From: Pseudomonas eucalypticola | Lineage (GTDB): Bacteria > Pseudomonadota > Gammaproteobacteria > Pseudomonadales > Pseudomonadaceae | Reading direction: 5' to 3' | Assembly (NCBI RefSeq): GCF_013374995.1 | Contig: NZ_CP056030.1 | Coordinates: 5,488,501 to 5,552,500, forward strand | Length of the DNA: 64,000 nucleotides | Shown here: positions 19,237-26,207 of the stretch, piece after piece | Layout: every line of letters starts with the position of its first letter | Numbering within the stretch: position 1 is the first letter of the stretch | Made by a program: the position numbers and the translations under genes | Notes under the pieces: generated by a model | Database searches by the model: none | What the model was told of the DNA's origin: nothing | Seen by the model: the letters and a program-made list of their open reading frames with translations, nothing else

Positions 19237-19500
19237 GTGACGAACACGCTCAACCCCGGGGCCGACACGGTCTACATCATCCGCATCGACGGCACTCGCC
19301 TGGGTCCTTTCCAGACCCAGGTAGAACCGAACAAGGCGCTGATCTACGAAGTAACCCTGAACGCCGGCGCCGGCGACACCCTGGAACACCACCGCGAAGG
19401 TGGCGCGGTGGACAAGTACCTGATCACCAACACCCACTTCCAGCCGCAAATGACCACCGTAGCCGCGCATTACACCGTGCGGTGGCGGCAAGAGGGCTGA
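19237..19500 (+). CDS. Small conserved hypothetical protein
   Basis: An 87-residue protein read from GTG 19237, which has GGAG 8 bp upstream; an in-frame ATG at 19210 (96 residues) has a poorer ribosome site. No signal peptide, membrane helix or known motif. The sequence reads as a compact beta-rich domain (V-Y-I-I-R-I-D-G, A-L-I-Y-E-V-T-L, H-Y-T-V-R-W). Codon use matches its neighbours, and it follows nadC by 43 bp, possibly in the same transcript. The function is unknown. Confidence 0.7.
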   Translation: MTNTLNPGADTVYIIRIDGTRLGPFQTQVEPNKALIYEVTLNAGAGDTLEHHREGGAVDKYLITNTHFQPQMTTVAAHYTVRWRQEG

Positions 19501-19524
19501 CTTGCGAATTTAGCCCCCCTCCTC

Positions 19525-19613
19525 TGTGGGACAGGGCGAAGCTCGGGAAGCCGGCACCACGCAGCCACTTAAACTGCGCGCCGTCCTTTTCCCGAGCTTC
19601 GCCCGGTCCCACA
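19525..19613. repeat. Inverted pair of REP-like elements
   Basis: Copies at 19525-19558 and 19576-19613 face each other between the convergent small protein and EAL genes. Each carries a TGTGGGAC end, the core GGGCGAAGCTCGGGAA (or its complement) and a GC-rich inner end, as in the other loci of this family in the window. Confidence 0.8.
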
Positions 19614-19626
19614 CGGTTGCCCCCCG

Positions 19627-20400
19627 CTACGGCATCAACGGCAAACACTCCACTTGAGGGCGCGCGAACAGATACCCCTGCATCAGGCGGATCCCCAGCC
19701 CCAGCAACGCATCTCGCTCCCCCGCCGTCTCCACCCCCTCGGCCAGCAAGGTAATGCCCAAGCGCTGCGCCACCAGCACGATCCCCGCCACGATGGCCTC
19801 ACGCACCGGGTCGCTGTCGATAGACCGCGTCAACGCCATGTCCAGCTTCAGCACCTGAGGCTGAAAGGTCGCCAACAGATTCAACCCGGAATACCCCGAG
19901 CCGAAATCATCGATCGCCGTGGTAAACCCCTGGCGCTCATACGCCTTGAAAATGGACTTCAGATGCTCCGGGTCCTCTACCCGCTCCCCCTCGGTCACTT
20001 CGAACATCAAGCGATCCAAGGGAAAACTCGATGCCTCCGCCGCCTCGAGGGTCGCCCGGATACAGGTCTCGGCGCGGTACACGGCGTTGGGCAGGAAGTT
20101 GATGCTCAGCTTGCAATCAGGGATGCCCACCAAGCCCAACCCGGCTGCCAGCTCAATGGCCTTCACCCGGCAGGCCTGGTCGAAGCGGTAGCGGTTACCG
20201 TCATTGACCTTGCCCAGCACGCTGGCCGCCGACTCGCCGTTGGGGCCGCGCACCAGGGCCTCGTAGGCGTAGAGCTTGCCGGTGGAAACGTCGAGAATGG
20301 GCTGGAACGCCATGGTGAACTGGAAATCCAGGCCTTCCAGGTTGCGGCATTGGGCACAGCCGGTGGGTTCGAAGGGGTGGGGGAAGAAGGTTTGGGTCAT
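19627..20400 (-). CDS. Stand-alone EAL-domain c-di-GMP phosphodiesterase
   Basis: A 257-residue protein that is almost entirely an EAL domain. Active-site motifs look intact: Y-E-A-L-V-R-G, S-I-N-F-L-P-N, F-E-V-T-E, D-D-F-G-S-G-Y-S, L-K-L-D and A-E-G-V-E-T, so hydrolysis of c-di-GMP is expected. The N-terminus carries a C-A-Q-C pair near residue 14, possibly a metal or redox sensor. Start 20400 is set by GGAGGAGCA directly upstream; the frame extends further but without coding character. No GGDEF or membrane part. It could tune the nearby type IV pili, but that is speculation. Confidence 0.9.
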   Translation of the reverse strand: MTQTFFPHPFEPTGCAQCRNLEGLDFQFTMAFQPILDVSTGKLYAYEALVRGPNGESAASVLGKVNDGNRYRFDQACRVKAIELAAGLGLVGIPDCKLSINFLPNAVYRAETCIRATLEAAEASSFPLDRLMFEVTEGERVEDPEHLKSIFKAYERQGFTTAIDDFGSGYSGLNLLATFQPQVLKLDMALTRSIDSDPVREAIVAGIVLVAQRLGITLLAEGVETAGERDALLGLGIRLMQGYLFARPQVECLPLMP

Positions 20401-20686
20401 TGCTCCTCCGGGGAGGCAAATATTTTGTCCGGTGAGCTTGTCACCCTGGGCCGAGCTAACAAATACCAGCGTTTGAAATGAAAAACCCCCAATAGAAAAG
20501 GGGGTTCGCAGGATGCTCAGGACCAGTACATCAACCGGCGCGGCCATACCAAACGGCGGCGTCACACGCCTTTACGTGCCCCCGCGTGTACATCGAGACG
20601 TTTTCAGAATAGGTGGGCGGCAAGGCCAGGTCAATGGATGGAGCGGTCCTCGTCGACTCGCGTCTGTGGGCGGTCGGCTACCACGG
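20401..20686. other. Intergenic DNA between the EAL gene and the defence operon
   Basis: About 286 bp with no supportable gene. It contains the terminator of the minus-strand deaminase operon at 20481-20506. The rest shows no repeat or attachment-site copy of the tRNA-Thr end that I can see. Confidence 0.55.
20481..20506 (-). terminator. Rho-independent terminator of the deaminase operon
   Basis: On the minus strand the stem ACCCCC / GGGGGT with a 9-base loop is followed by TTTT. It lies 181 bp after the stop of the 52-residue gene. Confidence 0.75.
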
Positions 20687-20845
20687 CTATTTTCGATCAG
20701 CCCGCGCCTGGGCGGCAGCTAGACCTTGATCGGCGAGCTGCATGGGAGCCGCGCGCAGGATGTTCTGCTTCCATTGGGGCCACTGGGCCACGGTGTGACG
20801 AGCCTTGGCCATATGCTCAAGGAAAGCCTTCTTGTCACTGTTCAT
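20687..20845 (-). CDS. 52-residue basic protein overlapping the deaminase gene
   Basis: Read from ATG 20845, which overlaps the end of the deaminase gene by 11 bp and has a strong GGAGGAGAAGG site 4 bp upstream inside that gene. This arrangement supports real, coupled translation. The protein is charged, helical and tryptophan-bearing (A-F-L-E-H-M-A-K-A-R, Q-W-P-Q-W-K-Q-N-I-L), with no signal peptide or membrane helix. I do not recognise a characterised family. It could be an accessory, inhibitor or immunity partner of the deaminase, but nothing in the sequence decides this. Confidence 0.7.
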   Translation of the reverse strand: MNSDKKAFLEHMAKARHTVAQWPQWKQNILRAAPMQLADQGLAAAQARADRK

Positions 20846-22592
20846 CTGCCTTCTCCTCCAGGTAGGTTGCAAGCAATGCGGCAGCCAGGTCCTCACGTTC
20901 CATGTAGGAGCACGGCAACAACTGGGTGCGCAATTTAGCATCGGATTCACACCAGTCAACGATTTGCCCGTCCGAAGTCTTTCTCTTTATCGGATAACCG
21001 CTTCCCAGGCTCGTTGAGAATAGGTTGAAAAAGCTTCGGGGGCCAACCCCGATGAATGGTTCAAAGACGACATTCGTTCCGTCTCTTTCAAGGGAAATGG
21101 AGTCGGAGTGAAACTCCAATGCTTTGCTCTTGGGGTAGGGCTCTACATAAACGACTCTTTTTACCCCAGCTGCAATGATATGTTTCGCGCAGTTATGGCA
21201 TGGAAACGTCGTGCAATATAGTTCCCCCCCGACGGTGCCCACGCCGGCTCGAGCCCCCGCTAGCAAAGCTTCCATTTCGGCATGAACAACCCGACCATAC
21301 TCGGTAATGTCCCGAATTCTGCTGGAGCGAATAATGGGTGCTACCTGAGAGTGAAGATGTTCCGGGATAGCTGCGAGGATGCTGTCGATGATTGCCTTTT
21401 TCTGTACGACATTCGAGTCTTCTCCCCGCATGTAGTCCCGACCGTCCTTGGCATCATTAGCACAATGAGTAGCGGGATCAATTTCTGGCCAGTACAGGCC
21501 ACCGTGCGCCTTGGGAACATCGTTGGCTCCGGTGGCAACGATGCTGCCATGCTGAGTGAGTACAGCCCCTACCTGCCTTGATAGATCTGCAGATCTCAAT
21601 GCTGCGGAAAACGCCATGAACATGGCATATTCATCAAAGGTAGGAGTGACATACGGTTTTCCAAACAGCAGATCCAGAACACGCCAGATCTGGTTCTTCA
21701 GCGAGTCACTGTGACCGTTGTGATTGATGAAAAAGTCTGAGAGATGGTAGGTGTCCCGCGTGTGCTGACCGAACGGATCACTTTCGTCTGCATCCTTCTC
21801 GATCAAGCGAGAAGCCTGCTCGTCGGTCATGCCCCGTTCCCTGATCAGAAAATTAGACCTTCGCGCATGATCGGCATGCACTCCCAGCAGGAAGAAGCCA
21901 TCCGAATAGATACTGCGCAGACGTTGCACTACTTCAGGATGCTTCAGCGACTTGACGACAAACGCACGCCGACCCGGCTCCTGACCGCTGCGGAATTGGT
22001 TCACCTTCAGCGCTACACCTAGCGCGAGCACCGCCTTATCTTCAGTGCGCTTTCTCAATGCATTGCCTGCCGCCATGAAACCGCTGATCCGATCATATTC
22101 GCTACTAGTCTGCTCAACGGGAGCAAGCGGGGAGATGATGTCAGTGGATATGCGGATTGACTCGCACGCGTATCGGAAAGCCCTGAGACGGTCGCCTACA
22201 ACCCTCACAACCTCGTCGAGATCAGTACCAACGGCACCCACCAACCCAATCACAATCTCAGAGTCTGCGTAGGTTCCATCGAGGAAGTAACCGCGCTCAC
22301 CCGGCATGGTGCGCGCCAAATCGGCCGTAGCCTCGGCACGAGTTTCGGTCTCGGTGGGTGAGTGTGCAGGTCCACCCCCGAACAAGATCTGCGAAACCAA
22401 TTCCCTCATCAGGTTTGCCGCCTGGGTGGGCCCTTGAAAACTCACGGTGCCCGTAGATGGGAACCAGTTCATGATCGCCTTGCTCTTGGCCCGGAATTGA
22501 TGTTGATTTCGGTTGACCACCCGCCATTCTCCCACCACCGCTAGGCTTCCCAGCTTCTGCATCAACTCGTTCAGATCTCCATTGAACTTCAT
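20835..22592 (-). CDS. Anti-phage dCTP/dCMP deaminase-like defence protein
   Basis: A 585-residue protein. Residues 1-75 are an extra N-terminal module. Residues ~112-310 resemble a P-loop kinase-like domain whose Walker A is degenerate (G-A-V-G-T-D-L, no Lys). Residues ~318-500 are a zinc cytidine/deoxycytidylate deaminase domain with H438-A-E440 and P464-C465-x-x-C468. This kinase-like plus deaminase layout is that of the phage-defence dCTP deaminases (AvcD of Vibrio and relatives), which convert dC nucleotides to dU nucleotides and starve phage replication. Start 22592 is set by GAGGAAAGG; an upstream in-frame ATG (22640) is less likely. Composition is AT-richer than the flanking core, suggesting acquisition. 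Confidence 0.85.
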   Translation of the reverse strand: MKFNGDLNELMQKLGSLAVVGEWRVVNRNQHQFRAKSKAIMNWFPSTGTVSFQGPTQAANLMRELVSQILFGGGPAHSPTETETRAEATADLARTMPGERGYFLDGTYADSEIVIGLVGAVGTDLDEVVRVVGDRLRAFRYACESIRISTDIISPLAPVEQTSSEYDRISGFMAAGNALRKRTEDKAVLALGVALKVNQFRSGQEPGRRAFVVKSLKHPEVVQRLRSIYSDGFFLLGVHADHARRSNFLIRERGMTDEQASRLIEKDADESDPFGQHTRDTYHLSDFFINHNGHSDSLKNQIWRVLDLLFGKPYVTPTFDEYAMFMAFSAALRSADLSRQVGAVLTQHGSIVATGANDVPKAHGGLYWPEIDPATHCANDAKDGRDYMRGEDSNVVQKKAIIDSILAAIPEHLHSQVAPIIRSSRIRDITEYGRVVHAEMEALLAGARAGVGTVGGELYCTTFPCHNCAKHIIAAGVKRVVYVEPYPKSKALEFHSDSISLERDGTNVVFEPFIGVGPRSFFNLFSTSLGSGYPIKRKTSDGQIVDWCESDAKLRTQLLPCSYMEREDLAAALLATYLEEKADEQ

Positions 22593-23230
22593 GCCTTTCC
22601 TCACAGCAGCGTAATTTCCCGTCCGGCCAGAGCGATGCAAATTGCAGGGCCGCGCAAACAGACATCAGCCTAGCGGATGGCGGCACTGCTGACAGTCAGC
22701 GCGAATCTCTCGAAAGACGAAGAAAGCTCCGATTGGTACTGTGAAACGTCCTACACCAGATGGTTAGGGATTAGTTGAAAAATAGGCAGGGAACAGTTGA
22801 GCATCACCGACTATCGCGCTATCGCCAATGGACATTCGTAGCTTGGACCTGACTACGGTGGAGTAAGCATCCCCATCAGAGGGCCATTCAGCTCAACACA
22901 CCGCTGACGCCACTAACCTCGAAGGCAGCGCGATCACCAGTGCGCTCGTGGGCCGGCCGCAGCAGGTCATTACCCCTGATGGCCTTTCCTATAGCGAAAC
23001 CTTCCAGCCAGACGGCATCGCGGTGCGGCACCTGAGGGGGCAGCGGGACGCAGGAAGGGATCTGAAAGGTGACCGAGAGTCCGTTTTGCGTCAACTATGC
23101 GGCCTATGGCAACGAGTGCAACATGGTCAAAGCGTATGACCGATGGATCTGGGAGATCGGCAACTCGGAGATGACCACGAACAATCGGATTTCGCGGCAT
23201 TGAAGGCTTGAAGGGTGACGCGGGGGGAGA
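22593..23230. other. Gene-poor region between the deaminase gene and tRNA-Thr
   Basis: About 640 bp without a convincing gene. Between 22900 and 23203 plus-strand frames show short coding-like stretches in different frames (P-D-G-L-S-Y-S-E-T-F-Q-P-D-G, then N-Y-A-A-Y-G-N-E-C-N-M ending at 23203), suggesting a decayed, frameshifted gene. The part just upstream of the deaminase should hold its promoter. In Vibrio the AvcI RNA antitoxin lies 5' of avcD, so this is where an equivalent would be sought; none can be identified by eye. Confidence 0.4.
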
Positions 23231-23306
23231 TGGTGCCGGGGATAGGAATCGAACCTACGACCTTCGCGTTACGAGTGCGCTGCTCTACCGACTGAGCTAC
23301 ACCGGC
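23231..23306 (-). tRNA. tRNA-Thr (anticodon CGT)
   Basis: A 76-nt cloverleaf on the minus strand with encoded CCA. The anticodon loop CTCGTAA gives CGT for ACG codons, and the T-loop is GGTTCGATTCC. In P. aeruginosa a tRNA-Thr next to pilA is the recombination point for pilin-gene exchange. Here it has the pilin genes on one side and the phage-defence segment on the other. Confidence 0.97.
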
Positions 23307-23378
23307 ATATGACTTATCACCAGGCAAAAACTACCACTACTCGCGATCCCTCACAAGCTTTCTGAATCGATCAACGCA

Positions 23379-23807
23379 TCAGTTGAAGACAGTGCAACCG
23401 AGAGGGGCGAAATCCTGAGATATATTGGAATTAACTTCGCAAGTCCATATTCCTTCACTCGACCTGACAAGACTAACAACTCCTCCCGCGATCAGATAAA
23501 CAGGATTTACTAGCGTACAGGATAACGCCACCACACCAGAAGAGGCGACAAGGGACATTGTACAGTTACTAGTATTAGAACTCCCTCCCAAATCGGAGAG
23601 AGAGAATGAGCCTACACTGGAAGCCACAAACTCCTCAACTGCAGGCTTTAATGCGGTAAGCTCGGCAAGCCCACCAGAAACCTTGCTCTTGGCTGTATAA
23701 CGCATATAGTTCGGAATAAGGATCGCCACCAGCACACCGATAATGGCCACTCCAACCATTACCTCTATTAATGTAAATCCATTTTGAGCGAGTTTGGACG
23801 AGCTCAT
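23379..23807 (-). CDS. Type IV pilin-like protein (second pilin)
   Basis: A 142-residue type IVa pilin. It has a 9-residue leader ending in N-G, the PilD cleavage site G/F-T-L-I-E with Glu at +5, then a hydrophobic helix (V-M-V-G-V-A-I-I-G-V-L-V-A-I-L-I-P) and a small globular head with four Cys. Start 23807 has GGAG 5 bp upstream. It follows pilA by 52 bp, across a hairpin at 23831-23847 that could lower its expression. It differs clearly from the upstream pilin in its head region, so it may be an alternative or minor subunit rather than a recent duplicate. Confidence 0.88.
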   Translation of the reverse strand: MSSSKLAQNGFTLIEVMVGVAIIGVLVAILIPNYMRYTAKSKVSGGLAELTALKPAVEEFVASSVGSFSLSDLGGSSNTSNCTMSLVASSGVVALSCTLVNPVYLIAGGVVSLVRSSEGIWTCEVNSNISQDFAPLGCTVFN

Positions 23808-23830
23808 ATTACTCCAACATATAAAGATGA

Positions 23831-23847
23831 GGGACGCTTAGCGCCCC
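23831..23847 (-). terminator. Hairpin between the two pilin genes (possible attenuator)
   Basis: On the minus strand GGGGCGC / GCGTCCC pair across a TAA loop just after the pilA stop and before the second pilin, followed by the T-rich TCATCTTTAT rather than a solid T run. It probably acts as a partial terminator or a stabiliser of the pilA message. Confidence 0.45.
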
Positions 23848-23859
23848 CCAGGCCAGCTA

Positions 23860-24273
23860 TCAGCCACCACAGCTTTTAGGCAGCAGCGTGGTATCCGTTA
23901 CAGTGGAGCTGCAGGCCCAGACACCAGTATCTGCCGTACGAGTCCAAACTACGTTTTTACCCTGAACAATCGAAGGGGCGTTGGTGATTGTGCAGGTGAT
24001 GGTAACGTTCGCTGTCGCAGAGCCTGCAATAGCGATTGCAGAGCAGTTCGCACTAGATGCCGCACCGCCCGCCAAAGCCAAGGTCGGGGCCGTATTGGAG
24101 TTTACTGCGTCGTCTACACCCACTTTCATCGCAGACGTTTCAGCGACTGCGGCAGCGACTTTGGACTTAGCCTGATAACGCGTGTATTGCGGAATTGCGA
24201 TTGCCGCAAGGATACCGATGATTGCAACTACAACCATCAGCTCGATTAACGTAAAACCTTTCTGATTTTTCAT
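23860..24273 (-). CDS. pilA: Major type IVa pilin PilA
   Basis: A 137-residue pilin with the short leader M-K-N-Q-K-G, cleavage site G/F-T-L-I-E, the classical helix [19 protein letters not shown], and four Cys including a C-terminal pair enclosing the D-loop (C-S-S-T-V ... P-K-S-C-G-G). It is exported and assembled by PilB/C/D, encoded divergently. A sigma-54 promoter lies 53 bp upstream of its ATG, so control by PilS-PilR (encoded at 42-45 kb) is expected. It is taken as the major subunit because it is promoter-proximal and has the consensus N-terminus. Confidence 0.92.
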   Translation of the reverse strand: MKNQKGFTLIELMVVVAIIGILAAIAIPQYTRYQAKSKVAAAVAETSAMKVGVDDAVNSNTAPTLALAGGAASSANCSAIAIAGSATANVTITCTITNAPSIVQGKNVVWTRTADTGVWACSSTVTDTTLLPKSCGG

Positions 24274-24325
24274 AAAGAAAAAATCTCCGTGTAGGTGCAG
24301 GAGCCGAGACAGCTATAAGAGGGTA

Positions 24326-24341
24326 AGCAATGGTCATGCCA
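24326..24341 (-). promoter_or_regulatory. Sigma-54 (RpoN) promoter of pilA
   Basis: The minus strand reads TGGCATGACCATTGCT, matching the -24/-12 consensus TGGCAC-N5-TTGCW at all but the sixth base, with the required spacing. It is oriented towards pilA. PilA transcription in P. aeruginosa depends on RpoN and PilR. Confidence 0.82.
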
Positions 24342-24503
24342 CGGCCCAGAACCGGCGGCTTTCCCGCTCTACCTTGCCAATCAAAGCGATAGCGTCGACC
24401 ACAGATGCGCAAAACTGACGTTTTTTGTCACATTGGCACGTTAGATTTGGCACCTTCGCTCGACTACGCTATAAAACACCGATTAGATGTGACCGGTGCT
24501 CAA

Positions 24504-26204
24504 ATGAACGATATTGCCCTCACCGGCTTGGCCAAGCACTTGGTCCAGGCCGATTTGCTAACCGACAAGAGCGCGCAGCAGGCGTATCAGCAAGCGCAGC
24601 GGAATCGTACCCCTTTCGTACATTTCTTGGTACAGAGCAAGCTAGTAAAAAGTCGTGAAATTGCTGAGATAGCGTCTGAGCAATTTGGTGTCTCGCTTCT
24701 CGATCTAGCGATGCTGGATAAGGATAGCCAGCCTAAGGGGTTAGTAAGCGAAAAACTAATCAGGCAACACCACGCACTTCCACTTTGGCGTCGTGGTAAC
24801 AAGCTATTTGTTGGCGTATCGGATCCAACCAACCATCAAGCAATTACTGATATCCAGTTCAGCACTGGGTTGACCACCGAGGCCATCCTTGTCGAAGACG
24901 ACAAGCTCGTAGATGCGATTGAGAAATTCTTCGACTCCGGCAGCACTGGGCTTGAAGAAATGGCGGATGTCGACCTCGATGGTCTTGATGTGCAGGCGGT
25001 TGATACTGAAAAAGATGAACCGATAGTAGGTCAGGACGCGGACGACGCTCCCGTGGTCCGTTTTGTAAACAAAATGTTATTGGACGCCATTCGCGGAGGG
25101 TCATCAGACCTTCACTTTGAACCCTATGAAAAGAATTACCGCGTACGATTGCGGACCGACGGCATATTACGCGAAGTTGCGCGCCCCCCCATCAATCTTG
25201 CAGGGCGCATTGCCGCACGCTTAAAGGTCATGGCAAGCCTCGACATATCCGAAAGGCGAAAACCTCAGGATGGTCGTATAAAGATGCGCATATCGAAGAG
25301 CAAAGCAATTGATTTTCGCGTCAACACTCTCCCAACACTTTGGGGTGAGAAAATTGTAATGCGAATTCTGGATCCGTCTAGCGCTCAAATGGGTATTGAT
25401 GCACTTGGGTACGAACCGGACCAGAAAGAACTTTACCTTCAGGCGCTCCGCCAGCCGCAAGGAATGATACTCGTTACTGGCCCCACAGGCTCTGGCAAAA
25501 CCGTATCACTATACACTGGCCTTAATATCTTAAACACAGTGGATATCAACATTTCTACAGCTGAGGACCCGGTTGAAATCAACATGGAAGGCATTAACCA
25601 AGTTAACGTCAACCCTAAACAAGGGCTGGACTTTGCCCAAGCACTGAGATCCTTTCTACGCCAGGATCCTGACGTCATCATGGTAGGTGAAATCCGCGAT
25701 CTTGAGACAGCAGAAATTGCCATTAAGGCCGCTCAAACGGGCCACCTTGTGCTATCTACACTACACACTAATAGTGCAGCAGAGACGCTGACACGCTTGC
25801 AAAACATGGGCGTTGCTGGCTTCAACATTGCCACCTCTGTCAGCTTGATTATTGCACAAAGGTTGGCACGCAAGCTCTGCCCTCATTGTAAACGAGCTGC
25901 GGAAATCCCTTTGGAAACACAGGAAAGTGAAGGCTTCCCTGCGCACCTTATCGGAACTTTTAAAATCTATGAACCTGTAGGTTGCGACCACTGCAACAAC
26001 GGGTACAAAGGTCGACAGGGCATTTATGAGGTAGCGCGAAATACCCAGGCGCTTCAGCGCCTTATCATGGAGCAAGGAAACTCCATCGAGATCGCGGAGC
26101 AAATGCGCAAAGACGGGTTCAATGATCTTCGCACCTCTGGTTTGATAAAGGTCATGCAGGGCGTGACTAGCCTTGAAGAAGTTAACCGCGTCACCAAGGA
26201 TTAA
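24504..26204 (+). CDS. pilB: Type IV pilus assembly ATPase PilB
   Basis: A 566-residue GspE/PilB-type hexameric ATPase powering pilus extension. It has an N-terminal regulatory domain, Walker A G-P-T-G-S-G-K-T near residue 330, the Asp-box and Walker B (D-V-I-M-V-G-E-I-R-D) near 390, His-box (T-G-H-L-V-L-S-T-L-H-T-N) near 415, and the zinc tetracysteine C-P-H-C / C-D-H-C at ~460-495. I choose ATG 24504 because it gives the standard M-N-D-I-A-L start and family length; the 33 codons upstream do not belong. It is visibly AT-richer than pilD downstream. Confidence 0.95.
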   Translation: MNDIALTGLAKHLVQADLLTDKSAQQAYQQAQRNRTPFVHFLVQSKLVKSREIAEIASEQFGVSLLDLAMLDKDSQPKGLVSEKLIRQHHALPLWRRGNKLFVGVSDPTNHQAITDIQFSTGLTTEAILVEDDKLVDAIEKFFDSGSTGLEEMADVDLDGLDVQAVDTEKDEPIVGQDADDAPVVRFVNKMLLDAIRGGSSDLHFEPYEKNYRVRLRTDGILREVARPPINLAGRIAARLKVMASLDISERRKPQDGRIKMRISKSKAIDFRVNTLPTLWGEKIVMRILDPSSAQMGIDALGYEPDQKELYLQALRQPQGMILVTGPTGSGKTVSLYTGLNILNTVDINISTAEDPVEINMEGINQVNVNPKQGLDFAQALRSFLRQDPDVIMVGEIRDLETAEIAIKAAQTGHLVLSTLHTNSAAETLTRLQNMGVAGFNIATSVSLIIAQRLARKLCPHCKRAAEIPLETQESEGFPAHLIGTFKIYEPVGCDHCNNGYKGRQGIYEVARNTQALQRLIMEQGNSIEIAEQMRKDGFNDLRTSGLIKVMQGVTSLEEVNRVTKD

Positions 26205-26207
26205 GCA

